A stretch of 64,000 bases of DNA from Dankookia rubra (GTDB lineage Bacteria; Pseudomonadota; Alphaproteobacteria; Acetobacterales; Acetobacteraceae): contig NZ_SMSJ01000016.1 in NCBI RefSeq assembly GCF_004355005.1, positions 50,486-114,485 of the forward strand, in the 5' to 3' direction. Positions 40,834-48,890 of the stretch are shown one piece after another (the stretch's first letter is position 1; each line of letters starts with the position of its first letter). The translations under genes were made by a program, and so were the position numbers. The notes beneath the pieces were generated by a model. It made no database searches. It was not told where the DNA came from and was given only the letters and a program-made list of their open reading frames with translations.

Positions 40834-41775
40834 ATGCGCGCGCTCCTGCTCCTCTTGGCCCTCGCCCTGCCCGCCGCGGCGCAGGACATGGCAGGGCCGC
40901 GGCCGCTCGCGGTGGTCGAGGACGCGACCCTGCGGCTCGGCGACATCTTCGAGGGCGCCGGGCCACGCGCCGCCCAGCCGATCGGCGCGGCGCCGGCGCC
41001 GGGCCGGCGGCTGGTCATCGAGGCGGCGCAACTTGCCGCGCTGGCGCGGGCGCATGGGCTGGCCTGGCGGCCACTCTCGGCGCAGGAGCGGGTCGTGGTG
41101 GAACGGCCCGGCGAGATGCTGCAGCGGGAGGAGATCGCCGCGGCGCTGCGGGCCGAGCTGCTGCGGCTCGGCCTCGACCCGGAGGCGGAGCTGGATCTCG
41201 GCCCGCTCGCGCCGCCCATGCTGCCGGCCGGCGCGGCACGGCACCTGGCGGTGGAAGGCGCCAGCCTCGGCGCCGCCGGCGGGCGCTTCGGCGCGACGCT
41301 GGTGATCATGGCGGACGGCATGCCGGTGCAGCGGCTGCGGCTGGCCGGCCGCGCGATGCCGACCCTGCCGGTGGTGGTGGCGACGCGGCGGCTGGCGCTC
41401 GGCGACGTGGTGGGACCGGGCGATGCCCGGCTGGTGCGGCTGCGCGCCGAACGGGTCCGGCCAGGGGCCGCGGAGCGGCTGGACCAGGTGCTCGGCCAGC
41501 AGCTGCAGCGCCCGCTGGGGTCCGAGATGCCGTTCCAGCGCGGCGACCTCGCCGCCCCGGCGCTGGTCGGCCGCAACACGCTGGTGACGATGGTGGTGGA
41601 GGCGCCGGGGATCGCGCTGACCGCCCAGGGCCGGGCGCTGGAAGCGGCGCCGCGCGGCGGACTGGTGCCGGTGATGAACCTCGGCAGCCGGACGGTGGTG
41701 GAAGCCCAGGTTACCGGGCCGGGGCGGGTCCGGGTGACAATGGGCGCCACGCCGCTGCGGCAGGGGATCGAGTGA
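40834..41775 (+). CDS. flgA: Flagellar P-ring chaperone FlgA
   Basis: The 313-residue exported protein has a clear signal peptide (MRALLLLLALALPAAAQ) and the C-terminal SAF and chaperone domains (RRLALGDVVGPGDARLVRL, RPLGSEMPFQRGDL, VVEAQVTGPGRVRV). FlgA assists assembly of the P ring in the periplasm. The ATG at 40834 is preferred over the overlapping GTG at 40822 because GAGG sits 6 bases before it. The stop overlaps the flgH start as TGATG. Confidence 0.92.
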   Translation: MRALLLLLALALPAAAQDMAGPRPLAVVEDATLRLGDIFEGAGPRAAQPIGAAPAPGRRLVIEAAQLAALARAHGLAWRPLSAQERVVVERPGEMLQREEIAAALRAELLRLGLDPEAELDLGPLAPPMLPAGAARHLAVEGASLGAAGGRFGATLVIMADGMPVQRLRLAGRAMPTLPVVVATRRLALGDVVGPGDARLVRLRAERVRPGAAERLDQVLGQQLQRPLGSEMPFQRGDLAAPALVGRNTLVTMVVEAPGIALTAQGRALEAAPRGGLVPVMNLGSRTVVEAQVTGPGRVRVTMGATPLRQGIE

Positions 41776-42500
41776 TGCGCGCACTGCTGCTGCTGCTGCC
41801 GCTGGCGCTGCTGTCGGGGTGCGGGACGCTGGAGCGCCTGTCCCGCGTCGGCCGGCCGCCGGAGCTCTCCGCAGTGCGGGACCCGACCGCCGAGCCGGGC
41901 TATCGGCCCGTCGCCATGCCGATGCCGAGTCCGCTCGACCCGCCGACGCCGGCGAACAGCCTCTGGCGGCCGGGCAGCCGGACCTTTCTGCGCGACCAGC
42001 GCGCGGCCCAGGTCGGCGACCTCATCACCGTGCTGGTCAGCATCGACGACCAGGCGCAGCTGCAGAACCGCACCCAGCGCGCCCGCACCGGCGCCGACGC
42101 CATGGGCATGCCGCAGCTCTTCGGCATGCAGACCCGCTGGCTGCCGAAGGCGGCGAGCCCGGACACCCTGGTGAGCGCCTCCGGCAGCCAGACCACGGAC
42201 GGCAACGGCACGGCGAAGCGGTCGGAGACCGTCACGCTGCGGCTGGCGGCGACGGTCACGCAGGTACTGCCGAACGGCAACCTTGTGGTGAACGGCAAGC
42301 AGGAGGTGCGGGTAAGCGCCGAGATGCGCGAGCTGTCGGTACAGGGCGTGATCCGGCCGCAGGACATCGCCAGCGACAATACCATCCGGCACGACCGGCT
42401 CGCCGAAGCCCGCATCGCCTATGGCGGCCGCGGCACGCTGTCCGACATCCAGCAGCCGCGGCTGGGCTCGCAGCTGCTCGACATCATCCTGCCATTCTGA
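41775..42500 (+). CDS. flgH: Flagellar L-ring lipoprotein FlgH
   Basis: The 241-residue outer-membrane lipoprotein has a signal peptide ending in a lipobox (LALLSGCGTL, Cys near residue 17) and the L-ring domain features SLWRPGSRTFLRDQRAAQ, VGDLITVLVSI and GNLVVNGKQEVRVSAEMREL. It forms the L ring. The frame also allows a GTG one codon upstream. It ends the rod/ring gene block; flgI and other ring genes are not in the window. Confidence 0.95.
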   Translation: MRALLLLLPLALLSGCGTLERLSRVGRPPELSAVRDPTAEPGYRPVAMPMPSPLDPPTPANSLWRPGSRTFLRDQRAAQVGDLITVLVSIDDQAQLQNRTQRARTGADAMGMPQLFGMQTRWLPKAASPDTLVSASGSQTTDGNGTAKRSETVTLRLAATVTQVLPNGNLVVNGKQEVRVSAEMRELSVQGVIRPQDIASDNTIRHDRLAEARIAYGGRGTLSDIQQPRLGSQLLDIILPF

Positions 42501-42540
42501 GCGTCACGGCACACGCATGCCATCCGAACGGTGGCGGGAC

Positions 42541-42559
42541 GCCGCCCGCCCGCGGCGGC
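42541..42559 (+). terminator. Hairpin after flgH
   Basis: GCCGCC (42541-42546) pairs with GGCGGC (42554-42559) around CGCCCGC, about 40 bp after the flgH stop. GC-rich, no T-run. A weak candidate end of the flagellar message. Confidence 0.3.
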
Positions 42560-42636
42560 ACCGGCCCCCAGCCGGCCGGGCAGATTCACGGCCCCGGACG
42601 GTTCCGCGCCCCGGCGATCTGCCGTAATCCTCGGGG

Positions 42637-43362
42637 ATGTGCGGACGCTACTTCCAGCAGCGCGGCCCGGCCTCGGTCGCGCGCTACTTCGAGACGGTGA
42701 ACCCGTTGCCGAATTTCGCGGCAAGCTGGAACCGCGCCCCGACCCAGGATGCGATGGTGGTGCGGCGCCACCCGGAGACCGGTCTGCGCCACCTCGATGC
42801 GCTGCGCTGGGGGTTGGTGCCGCGCTGGGCCAAGGATGCCTCCGGCGCCGCCAAGATGATCAACGCCCGGTCCGAAAGCGTCGCCGAGAAGCCCGCCTTC
42901 CGCGAGGCCTTCCGCAAGCGACGCTGCCTGGTCACCGCCGACGGCTTCTACGAATGGCGCACCGACGGCAAGTCGAAGCAGCCCTATGCCGTCGCGCTGG
43001 CGGATGGCGCGCCGATGGCCCTGGCCGGGTTGTGGGAGGGCTGGCGGGCGCCGGACGGCGGCATCCTGCGGACCTGCACCATCGTGACGACGGATGCGAA
43101 CGAGAAGCTGGCGGCGATGCACCACCGCATGCCGGTGATCCTGCCGCGCGATTCCTGGGGCCGCTGGCTCGGCGAGGACCCGGCCGAGGCGGAGGACCTG
43201 CTGGCCCTGCTGCGCCCCTGCCCGCCGGAGATGGTCGCCGCCTGGCCGGTGACGCCGCGGGTCAACAAGGTGGCGGAGAACGATGCCGGCCTGCTGGCGC
43301 GCGACCCGCTGGCGGTGGCCCCGGCGGGGCTCGACGATGCGCCGCCGGAATTCGCCGAATAG
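42637..43362 (+). CDS. SOS-response-associated peptidase/abasic-site crosslinking protein (YedK/HMCES family)
   Basis: The 241-residue protein begins MCGRYFQQ, with Cys2 as the residue that becomes N-terminal and traps abasic sites in single-stranded DNA. Other conserved parts are NRAPTQDAMVV, the active-site ARSESVAEKPAFREAF, DGFYEWR and MHHRMPVILP. It protects stalled replication forks. It stands alone between the flagellar genes and a copy of the hairpin repeat. Confidence 0.93.
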   Translation: MCGRYFQQRGPASVARYFETVNPLPNFAASWNRAPTQDAMVVRRHPETGLRHLDALRWGLVPRWAKDASGAAKMINARSESVAEKPAFREAFRKRRCLVTADGFYEWRTDGKSKQPYAVALADGAPMALAGLWEGWRAPDGGILRTCTIVTTDANEKLAAMHHRMPVILPRDSWGRWLGEDPAEAEDLLALLRPCPPEMVAAWPVTPRVNKVAENDAGLLARDPLAVAPAGLDDAPPEFAE

Positions 43363-43371
43363 GCAGGGCCA

Positions 43372-43510
43372 GGGAGGAAGTATCCTCCCGTTGGACGCCT
43401 TTGGCGTCCAACCCTCCTATATTTCTCAGAGTCGGCGCTCGCTGCGCGGCGGGTGCCAAGCCCGCGAGAAACTAAGGTGGGGTTTGGGGAGGAAATGCTT
43501 TCCTCCCCAA
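43372..43510. repeat. Intergenic hairpin repeat, copy A
   Basis: Three perfect hairpins in 139 bp: GGGAGGA/TCCTCCC (43372-43389), GTTGGACGCC/GGCGTCCAAC (43390-43412, loop TTT), and TTGGGGAGGAAA/TTTCCTCCCCAA (43484-43510, loop TGC). Between them lie GTCGGCGC and GGGTGCCAAGCCCGC. The order matches, in inverse orientation, the elements at 52979-53119 and 56690-56827. It fills most of the gap between the YedK and M20 genes. Confidence 0.75.
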
Positions 43511-43518
43511 CCTTGCTT

Positions 43519-44943
43519 TCAGGCCGCCGTCGACATCCCGAAGGGCGGCTGCACGTCGGGCGACAGCACCGGCTCGTAAGGCGCGCCCTCGGTCCGCGCC
43601 GCCAGGTCGGCCTTGGCGGCCTCGACCAGCGCCGGGTCGCGCAGGCAATCCACCGCGGTGCCGGCCATCACCTTGGCCACGTGCACCATGCCCTTGTGCG
43701 CCGCCGGCAGCATGCCCTGCGCGGTGAGCTGCCAGGAATGACCCGGCGTGCCGATCGCATAGGTGGCGCCGCGCGCCTGCACCGTCGGCACCACCCAGGA
43801 CACGTCGCCCACATCGGTGCTGCCCACCATCGGCGCGCCCTTCAGGTCGAGCGGCACGACGACGTCGCAGAGCGGGACGCCCTTCCGCACCGGCAAGCCC
43901 ATCTTGCGCCAGGCGGCGGCGATGTCCTCCTCGCTCAGGGTCGCCTGGAACTCGGCGGCCTTGTCGCGGTCGGCCTCGTCGAAGGGCGGCGGGCCGAGGC
44001 GATCGAGGTTCGACTGCATGGCGCGCTCGAGCGGCAGGTTGCCGAGCAGGTTGGAGACGCCGCTGACCACCTTCGCCTCGACCCTGGTCTCGGTCATCAG
44101 CGCGGCGCCCTCGGCGATCTTCCGCACCCGCTCGATCAGCCGGCGCAGCTCGACCAGGTCGCGGGCGCGGATGAGGTAGCGGACCTTCGCGGTCGGCTGC
44201 ACCACGTTCGGCGCGACGCCGCCGGCATCGAGGTAGGCATAGTGGATGCGGGCGTCGGAGGGCATGTGCTCCCGCATGTAGTTGACGCCGACATTCATCA
44301 GCTCGACCGCATCGAGCGCGCTGCGGCCGAGATGCGGCGCCGCCGCGGCATGGCTGGCGCGGCCCGCGAAGCTGAAGTCGATCCGGGTATTGGCCAGCGA
44401 CAGCGCTTCCTGCACCGCGGCGAAGGCGGCGGGGTGCCAGGAAATGGCGATGTCCACATCCTTGAAGGCGCCGTCGCGCACCATGAAGCCCTTGGCGGCG
44501 CCGCCTTCCTCGGCCGGGCAGCCGTAGTAGCGGACCCGGCCGGGCAGCTTGTTGGCCGCGAGGTAGTCCTTGACCGCGGTCGCCGCGAGCATCGCCGCCG
44601 AGCCCAGCAGGTTGTGGCCGCAGCCATGGCCGAAGCCGGGGCCGGGCAGCGGTCGCTGCTCGGCAACGCCGGCCTCCTGCGACAGGCCGGGCAGCGCGTC
44701 GTACTCGCCGAGGATGGCGATCACCGGACCGCCCTCGCCCGCCTCGCCCATCACCGCAGTCGGGATGTCGGCGACCTTCTCGGTCACGCGAAAGCCCTGT
44801 TCGCGCAGCATCGCGGTGTGCTCGGCGCAGGACCGCGTCTCGGTATAGGCCAGCTCCGGCATGTGCCAGACGCGGTCCGAGAGGTCCTCGAACTCGGCCT
44901 TACTGGCATCGACCAGGCGCCAGATTTCCTCGGTATTCTGCAT
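43519..44943 (-). CDS. M20-family amidohydrolase (AbgB/aminobenzoyl-glutamate hydrolase-like)
   Basis: The 474-residue metallo-amidohydrolase has the metal site GHGCGHN near residue 105, the bridging acid in CPAEEGGAAKG near 143, the histidine in SWHPAAF, and the dimerisation lid with FAGRASHAA near 195. The length and the motif GYEYDALPG-like ILGEYDALPGLSQEA place it near AbgB, which splits an amide bond of p-aminobenzoyl-glutamate or related compounds. No AbgA partner is adjacent. Substrate is not assignable from sequence. Confidence 0.9.
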   Translation of the reverse strand: MQNTEEIWRLVDASKAEFEDLSDRVWHMPELAYTETRSCAEHTAMLREQGFRVTEKVADIPTAVMGEAGEGGPVIAILGEYDALPGLSQEAGVAEQRPLPGPGFGHGCGHNLLGSAAMLAATAVKDYLAANKLPGRVRYYGCPAEEGGAAKGFMVRDGAFKDVDIAISWHPAAFAAVQEALSLANTRIDFSFAGRASHAAAAPHLGRSALDAVELMNVGVNYMREHMPSDARIHYAYLDAGGVAPNVVQPTAKVRYLIRARDLVELRRLIERVRKIAEGAALMTETRVEAKVVSGVSNLLGNLPLERAMQSNLDRLGPPPFDEADRDKAAEFQATLSEEDIAAAWRKMGLPVRKGVPLCDVVVPLDLKGAPMVGSTDVGDVSWVVPTVQARGATYAIGTPGHSWQLTAQGMLPAAHKGMVHVAKVMAGTAVDCLRDPALVEAAKADLAARTEGAPYEPVLSPDVQPPFGMSTAA

Positions 44944-45040
44944 GCTTGTCTCCCAGACGCGGCTTCACCCGAAGCCGGTGCCCTGTTTGTCCCTGGCCAG
45001 GCCTGCCGAGGCGTGCCGCAGCCGGCTCCGCAGCGCGGCG

Positions 45041-45559
45041 TCAACCGCGCGCATCCCGCCTCGCCTGCGCGGTGCGGACGGATTGCGACGCGCTGCCGAT
45101 CCGGGCGCCATGGATGGTCGGCCGCGCCTTCCGGTTGGGCAGCGGCCGCGTGCCGGCATCCGGCGTCGCTCCGCCCGCCGGGTGGTGCGGGACCGCCGCC
45201 TGCCGGCGTCCCAGGGCCTGCCGCAGCCGGGCCAGGTTGGCGGCGCGCCGTTCCTCCGCCAGCAGCGCGTCCAGCCGGGCATTCACCCGCCGCAGCGCGC
45301 CGGCGAAGACCTGCTTCTTCGCCGCCAGGCCGCGATCCGCGTCCGGCAGCGGCTGGGCGGCGGAGCCCTTGCCCCGCTTCGACCGGCGATGGTCGCGCAT
45401 CAGGTCCCGCGCCCGGTTGCGCCGCGCCCGCAGCCAGTGCAGCAGGTCATGGACCTCCGCGCGCGGCAGGCCTTCCAGCAGCGGGAAATGGCTGCGCCGG
45501 ATCGGGTCCAGCTCATCCTCGGCAAGCAGCCGGCGTTCCGTGGCGAAGGCGAGACTCAT
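45041..45559 (-). CDS. Hypothetical basic protein
   Basis: A 172-residue arginine-rich protein (start MSLAFATERRLLAEDELDP) with no family recognised. Its core LPRAEVHDLLHWLRARRNRA and a second helix (VFAGALRRVNARLDALLAEE) suggest a helical nucleic-acid-binding type. The C-terminal third is low in structure. It lies between the M20 and flavin monooxygenase genes on the same strand. The start follows GAGCATCGACCG; the frame is open further upstream without a better start. Confidence 0.6.
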   Translation of the reverse strand: MSLAFATERRLLAEDELDPIRRSHFPLLEGLPRAEVHDLLHWLRARRNRARDLMRDHRRSKRGKGSAAQPLPDADRGLAAKKQVFAGALRRVNARLDALLAEERRAANLARLRQALGRRQAAVPHHPAGGATPDAGTRPLPNRKARPTIHGARIGSASQSVRTAQARRDARG

Positions 45560-45654
45560 CGGTCGATGCTCCCTGCTCTGGCTTGGCGGGGCCGCTGGCC
45601 GAGGCGCCGCCGGCAGGGAGTACCATACCGCCGCCGCGGATGCAGCGGCCGGCC

Positions 45655-46908
45655 TCAAGCCCCGGCGGGCCTCGCCTTCAGGGTTTCCAGGTCGTAACCC
45701 GCGACCTGCTTGTAGCCGCCGGTGATGGCCAGCATCTCCTCCCGGCTCATCACGTCCTCGATGCGGGCGAAGGGGCGGTCGCCGGTGCGCAGGAAGACCT
45801 CGCGCAGGATCACGTCGGGCGGGTTCTTCCGGTTGGTCAGCACCACCTGCGTCGTCGCCGGCAGCCGCACCGCCTCATAGGCCTTCAGGGCGGCCTCGGG
45901 GTCGTCGGCATGCCGCGCCAGCCGGTCGGCCAGGCAGCGCGCATCCAGCACGGATTGCCCCGCGCCGTTCGATCCGCGCGGCACCATCGGATGCGCCGCG
46001 TCGCCGAGCAGCGTCACGCGTCCGAAGGTCCAGCGCGGCAGCGGGTCCTGGTCCACCATGGGGAATTCCAGCACGACCTCGCTGGCGCGGACCATGGCCG
46101 GCACGTCCAGCCAGTCGAAGACCCAGTCGCGGATCCAGGGCATGAAGTCCTCGACCTCGCCGGGCCGGTTCCAGTCGCGGCGGGACCGGTGCGTCTCGGT
46201 CTCCACCTCGAAGACCCAGTTCAGCAGCTGCGTCCCGTCCTCGTGCCGGCGGATGGGGTAGAGCACCATCTTGCCGTTCTTCAGCCAGCCGACCCGGGTC
46301 ATCGAGGCGCCGTTCAGGACCGGCGGCCAGCGCGTCACCCCGCGCCACATGTTGTAGCCGGTGTATTTCGGGTCGCCCTCCCTGGGGTAGAGCTGGCGGC
46401 GCAGCGCCGAATGGATGCCGTCGCTGCCGATGGCGACGCTGCCGCGCAGCGCCGGCGGCACCGTGCCGTCGCGCCCCGGGGTGAATTCCACGGTGACGCC
46501 GTCCTCGTCCTGGCCGACATGCGCGACGCGGCGGTCGAGCAGGATCGCGTCCGCCCCCAGCCGCTCGCGCGCCGCCGCAAGCAGCGCGGCATGCAGGTCG
46601 GCGCGGTGCAGCGACAGCTGCGGGTGGTCGTAGCCGGCGGCGCGGCCCAGCGCTTCCCGGTGCACGTGCTGGCCGAAGCGATTGAAGAAATTCGCTTCCG
46701 AGGGCTGGACGCAGACCGCGGCCAGGGCGGGCTCGAGCCCCAGCCGCGCCAGCTCGGCCGCGGCATGCGGCAGGATGTTCACCCCGACGCCCAAGGGCCG
46801 CAGCTCGGCCGCCGCCTCCAGCACCGTGCAGGGGATGCCGTTGCGGTGCAGGCAGAGCGCCAGGGTCAGCCCGCCGACGCCGCCGCCGATCACCAGGATG
46901 CCAGACAT
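45655..46908 (-). CDS. PhzS-like FAD-dependent monooxygenase
   Basis: The 417-residue group A flavoprotein monooxygenase has the dinucleotide loop IGGGVGGLTLAL (7-18), the second FAD/NADPH motif IGSDGIHSALRR near 160, and the ribityl-binding LLGDAAHPMVPRGSNGAGQS near 290. It matches PhzS by eye over long stretches (RPLGVGVNILPHAAAEL, MWRGVT, NWNRPG-like spacing). PhzS hydroxylates a phenazine carboxylate, but close relatives act on other aromatic acids. No phenazine core genes are present, so an aromatic-catabolic role is more likely. A Bug receptor gene lies 78 bp upstream on the same strand. Confidence 0.87.
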   Translation of the reverse strand: MSGILVIGGGVGGLTLALCLHRNGIPCTVLEAAAELRPLGVGVNILPHAAAELARLGLEPALAAVCVQPSEANFFNRFGQHVHREALGRAAGYDHPQLSLHRADLHAALLAAARERLGADAILLDRRVAHVGQDEDGVTVEFTPGRDGTVPPALRGSVAIGSDGIHSALRRQLYPREGDPKYTGYNMWRGVTRWPPVLNGASMTRVGWLKNGKMVLYPIRRHEDGTQLLNWVFEVETETHRSRRDWNRPGEVEDFMPWIRDWVFDWLDVPAMVRASEVVLEFPMVDQDPLPRWTFGRVTLLGDAAHPMVPRGSNGAGQSVLDARCLADRLARHADDPEAALKAYEAVRLPATTQVVLTNRKNPPDVILREVFLRTGDRPFARIEDVMSREEMLAITGGYKQVAGYDLETLKARPAGA

Positions 46909-46986
46909 CGCACGCCCCCTGCCGCAATACGCTTCACTATGGAGTCGCCGAGCGGCGCCGCGTCAATCCGACCCCGCCGCGGAGCA

Positions 46987-47961
46987 TCAATCCGCCCGTA
47001 TATGCGCCGCGGCCACGACCTCGCGCATCTCGCGGACCTCGGACTCCAGGAAGGCCGTGACGGCGGCGGGCGGCAACGGTGCCGGCAGCGCCCCCTCGCC
47101 GGCGAGGTAGCGGGCGAAGCCCGGCTCCTCCAGCGCCGCATTGGCCGCGGCGTTCAGCGTGCGGCGGAGCTCGGGCGCCAGGCCGCGCGGGGCGAAGAGC
47201 CCCCACCAGATCCCGGACTCGTAGGGGATGCCGGCGGCGCGCACCGTCGGCGCCGGCGGACTGCCGGCGGGCCGGTCCTCACCGGTATAGGCGATGACCC
47301 GCAGCAGCCCGCCGCGGATCTGCCCGGCGGCGCTGGCGATGGTGGTGAACATCAGGTCGACCCGCCCCGCCACCAGGTCGGTCAAAGCTCCCGCCGTGCC
47401 GCGATAGGGCACGTGCTGCAGCGTCGTCCCGGCCCGCATGTTGAAGAGCTCGGCGGCGATATGGGTGGTGCTGCCTGGGCCGGAGCTGGCGAAGTGCAGG
47501 CTGCGCGGGCTGGCCCGGTCCGCCGCCACCAGCGCCGGGATCGAGTCGAGCGGCGAGCCGGGCGGCGTCACCACGATCAGCGGCGCCTTCGCCAGCAACG
47601 CCACCGCGTCCAGCTCGGCGGCCGGGTTGAAGCCGCTGCCCTGGACCGGACCGATCGCGGCGATCGAGGACGTCGTCAGCAGCAGCGTGTGCCCGTCCGG
47701 CGCGCTCTGCGCCACCGCGGCGACACCGACGGCGCTGCCGGCACCGGGACGGTTCTCCACCACGAAGGGCTGGCCGAAGCGGGCCTGCAGCCGTTCGGCC
47801 AGCGGCCGGGCGATGGCGTCGTTCGACCCGCCCGGGGTGAAAGGCACCACGATGCGCACCGGGCGGGCAGGCCAGCCCTCCGTCTGGGCAATGCACGGTG
47901 CGGCCAGACCGGTGGTGCCCGCCGCGGCCAGCAGGGCACGGCGTCCAAGGCGTTGCGGCAT
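46987..47961 (-). CDS. Bug/TctC-family substrate-binding protein
   Basis: The 324-residue periplasmic receptor starts MPQRLGRRALLAAAGTTGLA (twin-arginine-like), cut near PCIAQ. The mature start WPARPVRIVVPFTPGGSND and the motifs VVENRPGAGSAVG and ASSGPGSTTHIAAELF are Bug hallmarks. It precedes the PhzS-like monooxygenase gene on the same strand, so the two may form an uptake-plus-hydroxylation unit for one aromatic acid. The start diverges from nasT across a 133-bp gap. No TctA/TctB genes are nearby. Confidence 0.9.
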   Translation of the reverse strand: MPQRLGRRALLAAAGTTGLAAPCIAQTEGWPARPVRIVVPFTPGGSNDAIARPLAERLQARFGQPFVVENRPGAGSAVGVAAVAQSAPDGHTLLLTTSSIAAIGPVQGSGFNPAAELDAVALLAKAPLIVVTPPGSPLDSIPALVAADRASPRSLHFASSGPGSTTHIAAELFNMRAGTTLQHVPYRGTAGALTDLVAGRVDLMFTTIASAAGQIRGGLLRVIAYTGEDRPAGSPPAPTVRAAGIPYESGIWWGLFAPRGLAPELRRTLNAAANAALEEPGFARYLAGEGALPAPLPPAAVTAFLESEVREMREVVAAAHIRAD

Positions 47962-48094
47962 CGGGTTTCCTCCGCCGCGATGCTGCCCGAGCACCGGCTG
48001 CCGCGCCACCTCCGTATCGCGGCACGATCTGTGCCTTGCCGGTCGCATGGGGACAGTCGCAAGGGCCGGCTGCGGCCCGAGGTGTCGGGGGACC

Positions 48095-48667
48095 GTGACT
48101 CTGCGAGTCTTGCTTGTGGACAGCGATGGCGATCGCGCGGCGGCCGTCGAGGCCGGGCTGGTCGCCGCGGGTTGCGTCGTGGTGGGCGTGGTGGGCGGCA
48201 CCGCGGGGCTGACCCGGGCGGTGCGGGACAGCGGCGCCGAGGTCATCGTCTGCGGCCTCGACGATCCCTCCCGCGACGAGTTGGAGGGCATGCGGGCCTT
48301 GCACCGCGACGAGCCGCGCCCGGTGGTGCTCTTCGCCGAAAAGGCCGAGCCCGAGCAGATCGAGGCGGCGCTCGAGGCCGGTGTCGCCGCCTATGTGGTG
48401 GAAGGCATGGCGCCGGCGCGGGTGCGGCCGGTGATCGAGGTGGCGATCCGCCGCTTCCGCGCCCACCAGGCGCTGCGGGACGAGTTGGCCGCGGCGCGCC
48501 AGGATCTCGAGGAGCGGCGGCTGGTCGACCGCGCCAAGGCGGTGCTGATGCAGAAGCATCGGATGACGGAGCCGGAGGCCTATCGGCGCCTGCGGCGGAT
48601 GGCGATGGATCGCGGGCAAAAGCTGGGTACCGTAGCCGCCTCAATAATGGGCAAAAACCCGAAATGA
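48095..48667 (+). CDS. nasT: NasT-type response regulator with ANTAR RNA-binding domain
   Basis: The 190-residue protein has a receiver-like domain (1-115: VTLRVLLVDSDGDRAAAVE, phospho-site region CGLDDPS), a coiled linker and a C-terminal ANTAR domain at about 133-185 (LEERRLVDRAKAVLMQKH, EAYRRLRRMAMDRGQKLG). ANTAR proteins bind paired-hexaloop RNA and prevent premature termination. The next genes encode a NasS-like sensor and a nitrate ABC importer, so NasT is the right assignment. A GTG start with GGGGGA just upstream is used; upstream ATGs give unrelated N-termini. The AT-rich bases after its stop probably hold the next promoter. Confidence 0.9.
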   Translation: MTLRVLLVDSDGDRAAAVEAGLVAAGCVVVGVVGGTAGLTRAVRDSGAEVIVCGLDDPSRDELEGMRALHRDEPRPVVLFAEKAEPEQIEAALEAGVAAYVVEGMAPARVRPVIEVAIRRFRAHQALRDELAAARQDLEERRLVDRAKAVLMQKHRMTEPEAYRRLRRMAMDRGQKLGTVAASIMGKNPK

Positions 48668-48685
48668 CGAGCTAAAATTAGTCAT

Positions 48686-48697
48686 AATTTCGAAATT
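48686..48697. promoter_or_regulatory. AT-rich palindrome upstream of the nitrate operon
   Basis: AATTTCGAAATT is a perfect 12-bp palindrome in an unusually AT-rich stretch (48668-48700) right after nasT. CATAAT at 48683-48688 could be a -10 box. It may hold the promoter or an activator site for the downstream operon. Unproven. Confidence 0.35.
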
Positions 48698-48772
48698 TCC
48701 GGTCTCTTGCTCAAAGTTCACGCAATTCGCTTGACGATCGTCTCCATTCCGGTTTTCCTGCCGCGACGCGAC

Positions 48773-48887
48773 GGCCCGCAATGGCGCGGGCCTGCCGATC
48801 CGGCGCACCTCCCCGGAGCGTGCCGCACCCCCGTTGCCCGCGGTCCAATGGCGGTCCGCACCTGGCCTTCCCGGCCGGAGGTCCGCC
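48773..48887 (+). promoter_or_regulatory. Predicted ANTAR-target leader with overlapping anti-hairpin and ribosome site
   Basis: Hairpin 1 (48773-48792) is GGCCCGC, loop AATGGC, GCGGGCC, a perfect 7-bp stem. Hairpin 2 (48840-48859) is GCGGTCC, loop AATGGC, GGTCCGC, with one T-T mismatch. Both loops are six bases with A at position 1 and G at position 4, the ANTAR rule. The 47-base linker can fold (GGCGC with GCGTGCC). An alternative stem (48850-48887) pairs GGCGG with CCGCC, ACCT with AGGT and GGCC with GGCC. It would break hairpin 2 and bury GGAGGT (48877-48882), the ribosome site of the next gene. So NasT binding could free both elongation and translation. There is no T-run, so transcription termination is less certain than ribosome-site masking. 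Confidence 0.68.
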
Positions 48888-48890
48888 CGC

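Noticed and set aside
43390-43412. Reading the hairpin GTTGGACGCC/GGCGTCCAAC as an ordinary terminator
   Set aside because: It lacks a T-run, and the surrounding 139 bp recur elsewhere in the window, so a repeat element explains more.
43453-48675. A single plus-strand open frame of about 1740 codons
   Set aside because: It runs antisense to the M20, monooxygenase and receptor genes, which have clear motifs. Its predicted protein is full of low-complexity Gly/Arg/His runs typical of GC-rich shadow frames.
48701-48736. Sigma-54 promoter before the nitrate operon
   Set aside because: TTGC at 48707 has no TGGC at the needed distance upstream.
48834-48890. TTG start for the nasS-like gene at 48834
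   Set aside because: It would place coding sequence inside both leader structures and has no ribosome site. The GTG at 48891 has GGAGGT at 8 bases.
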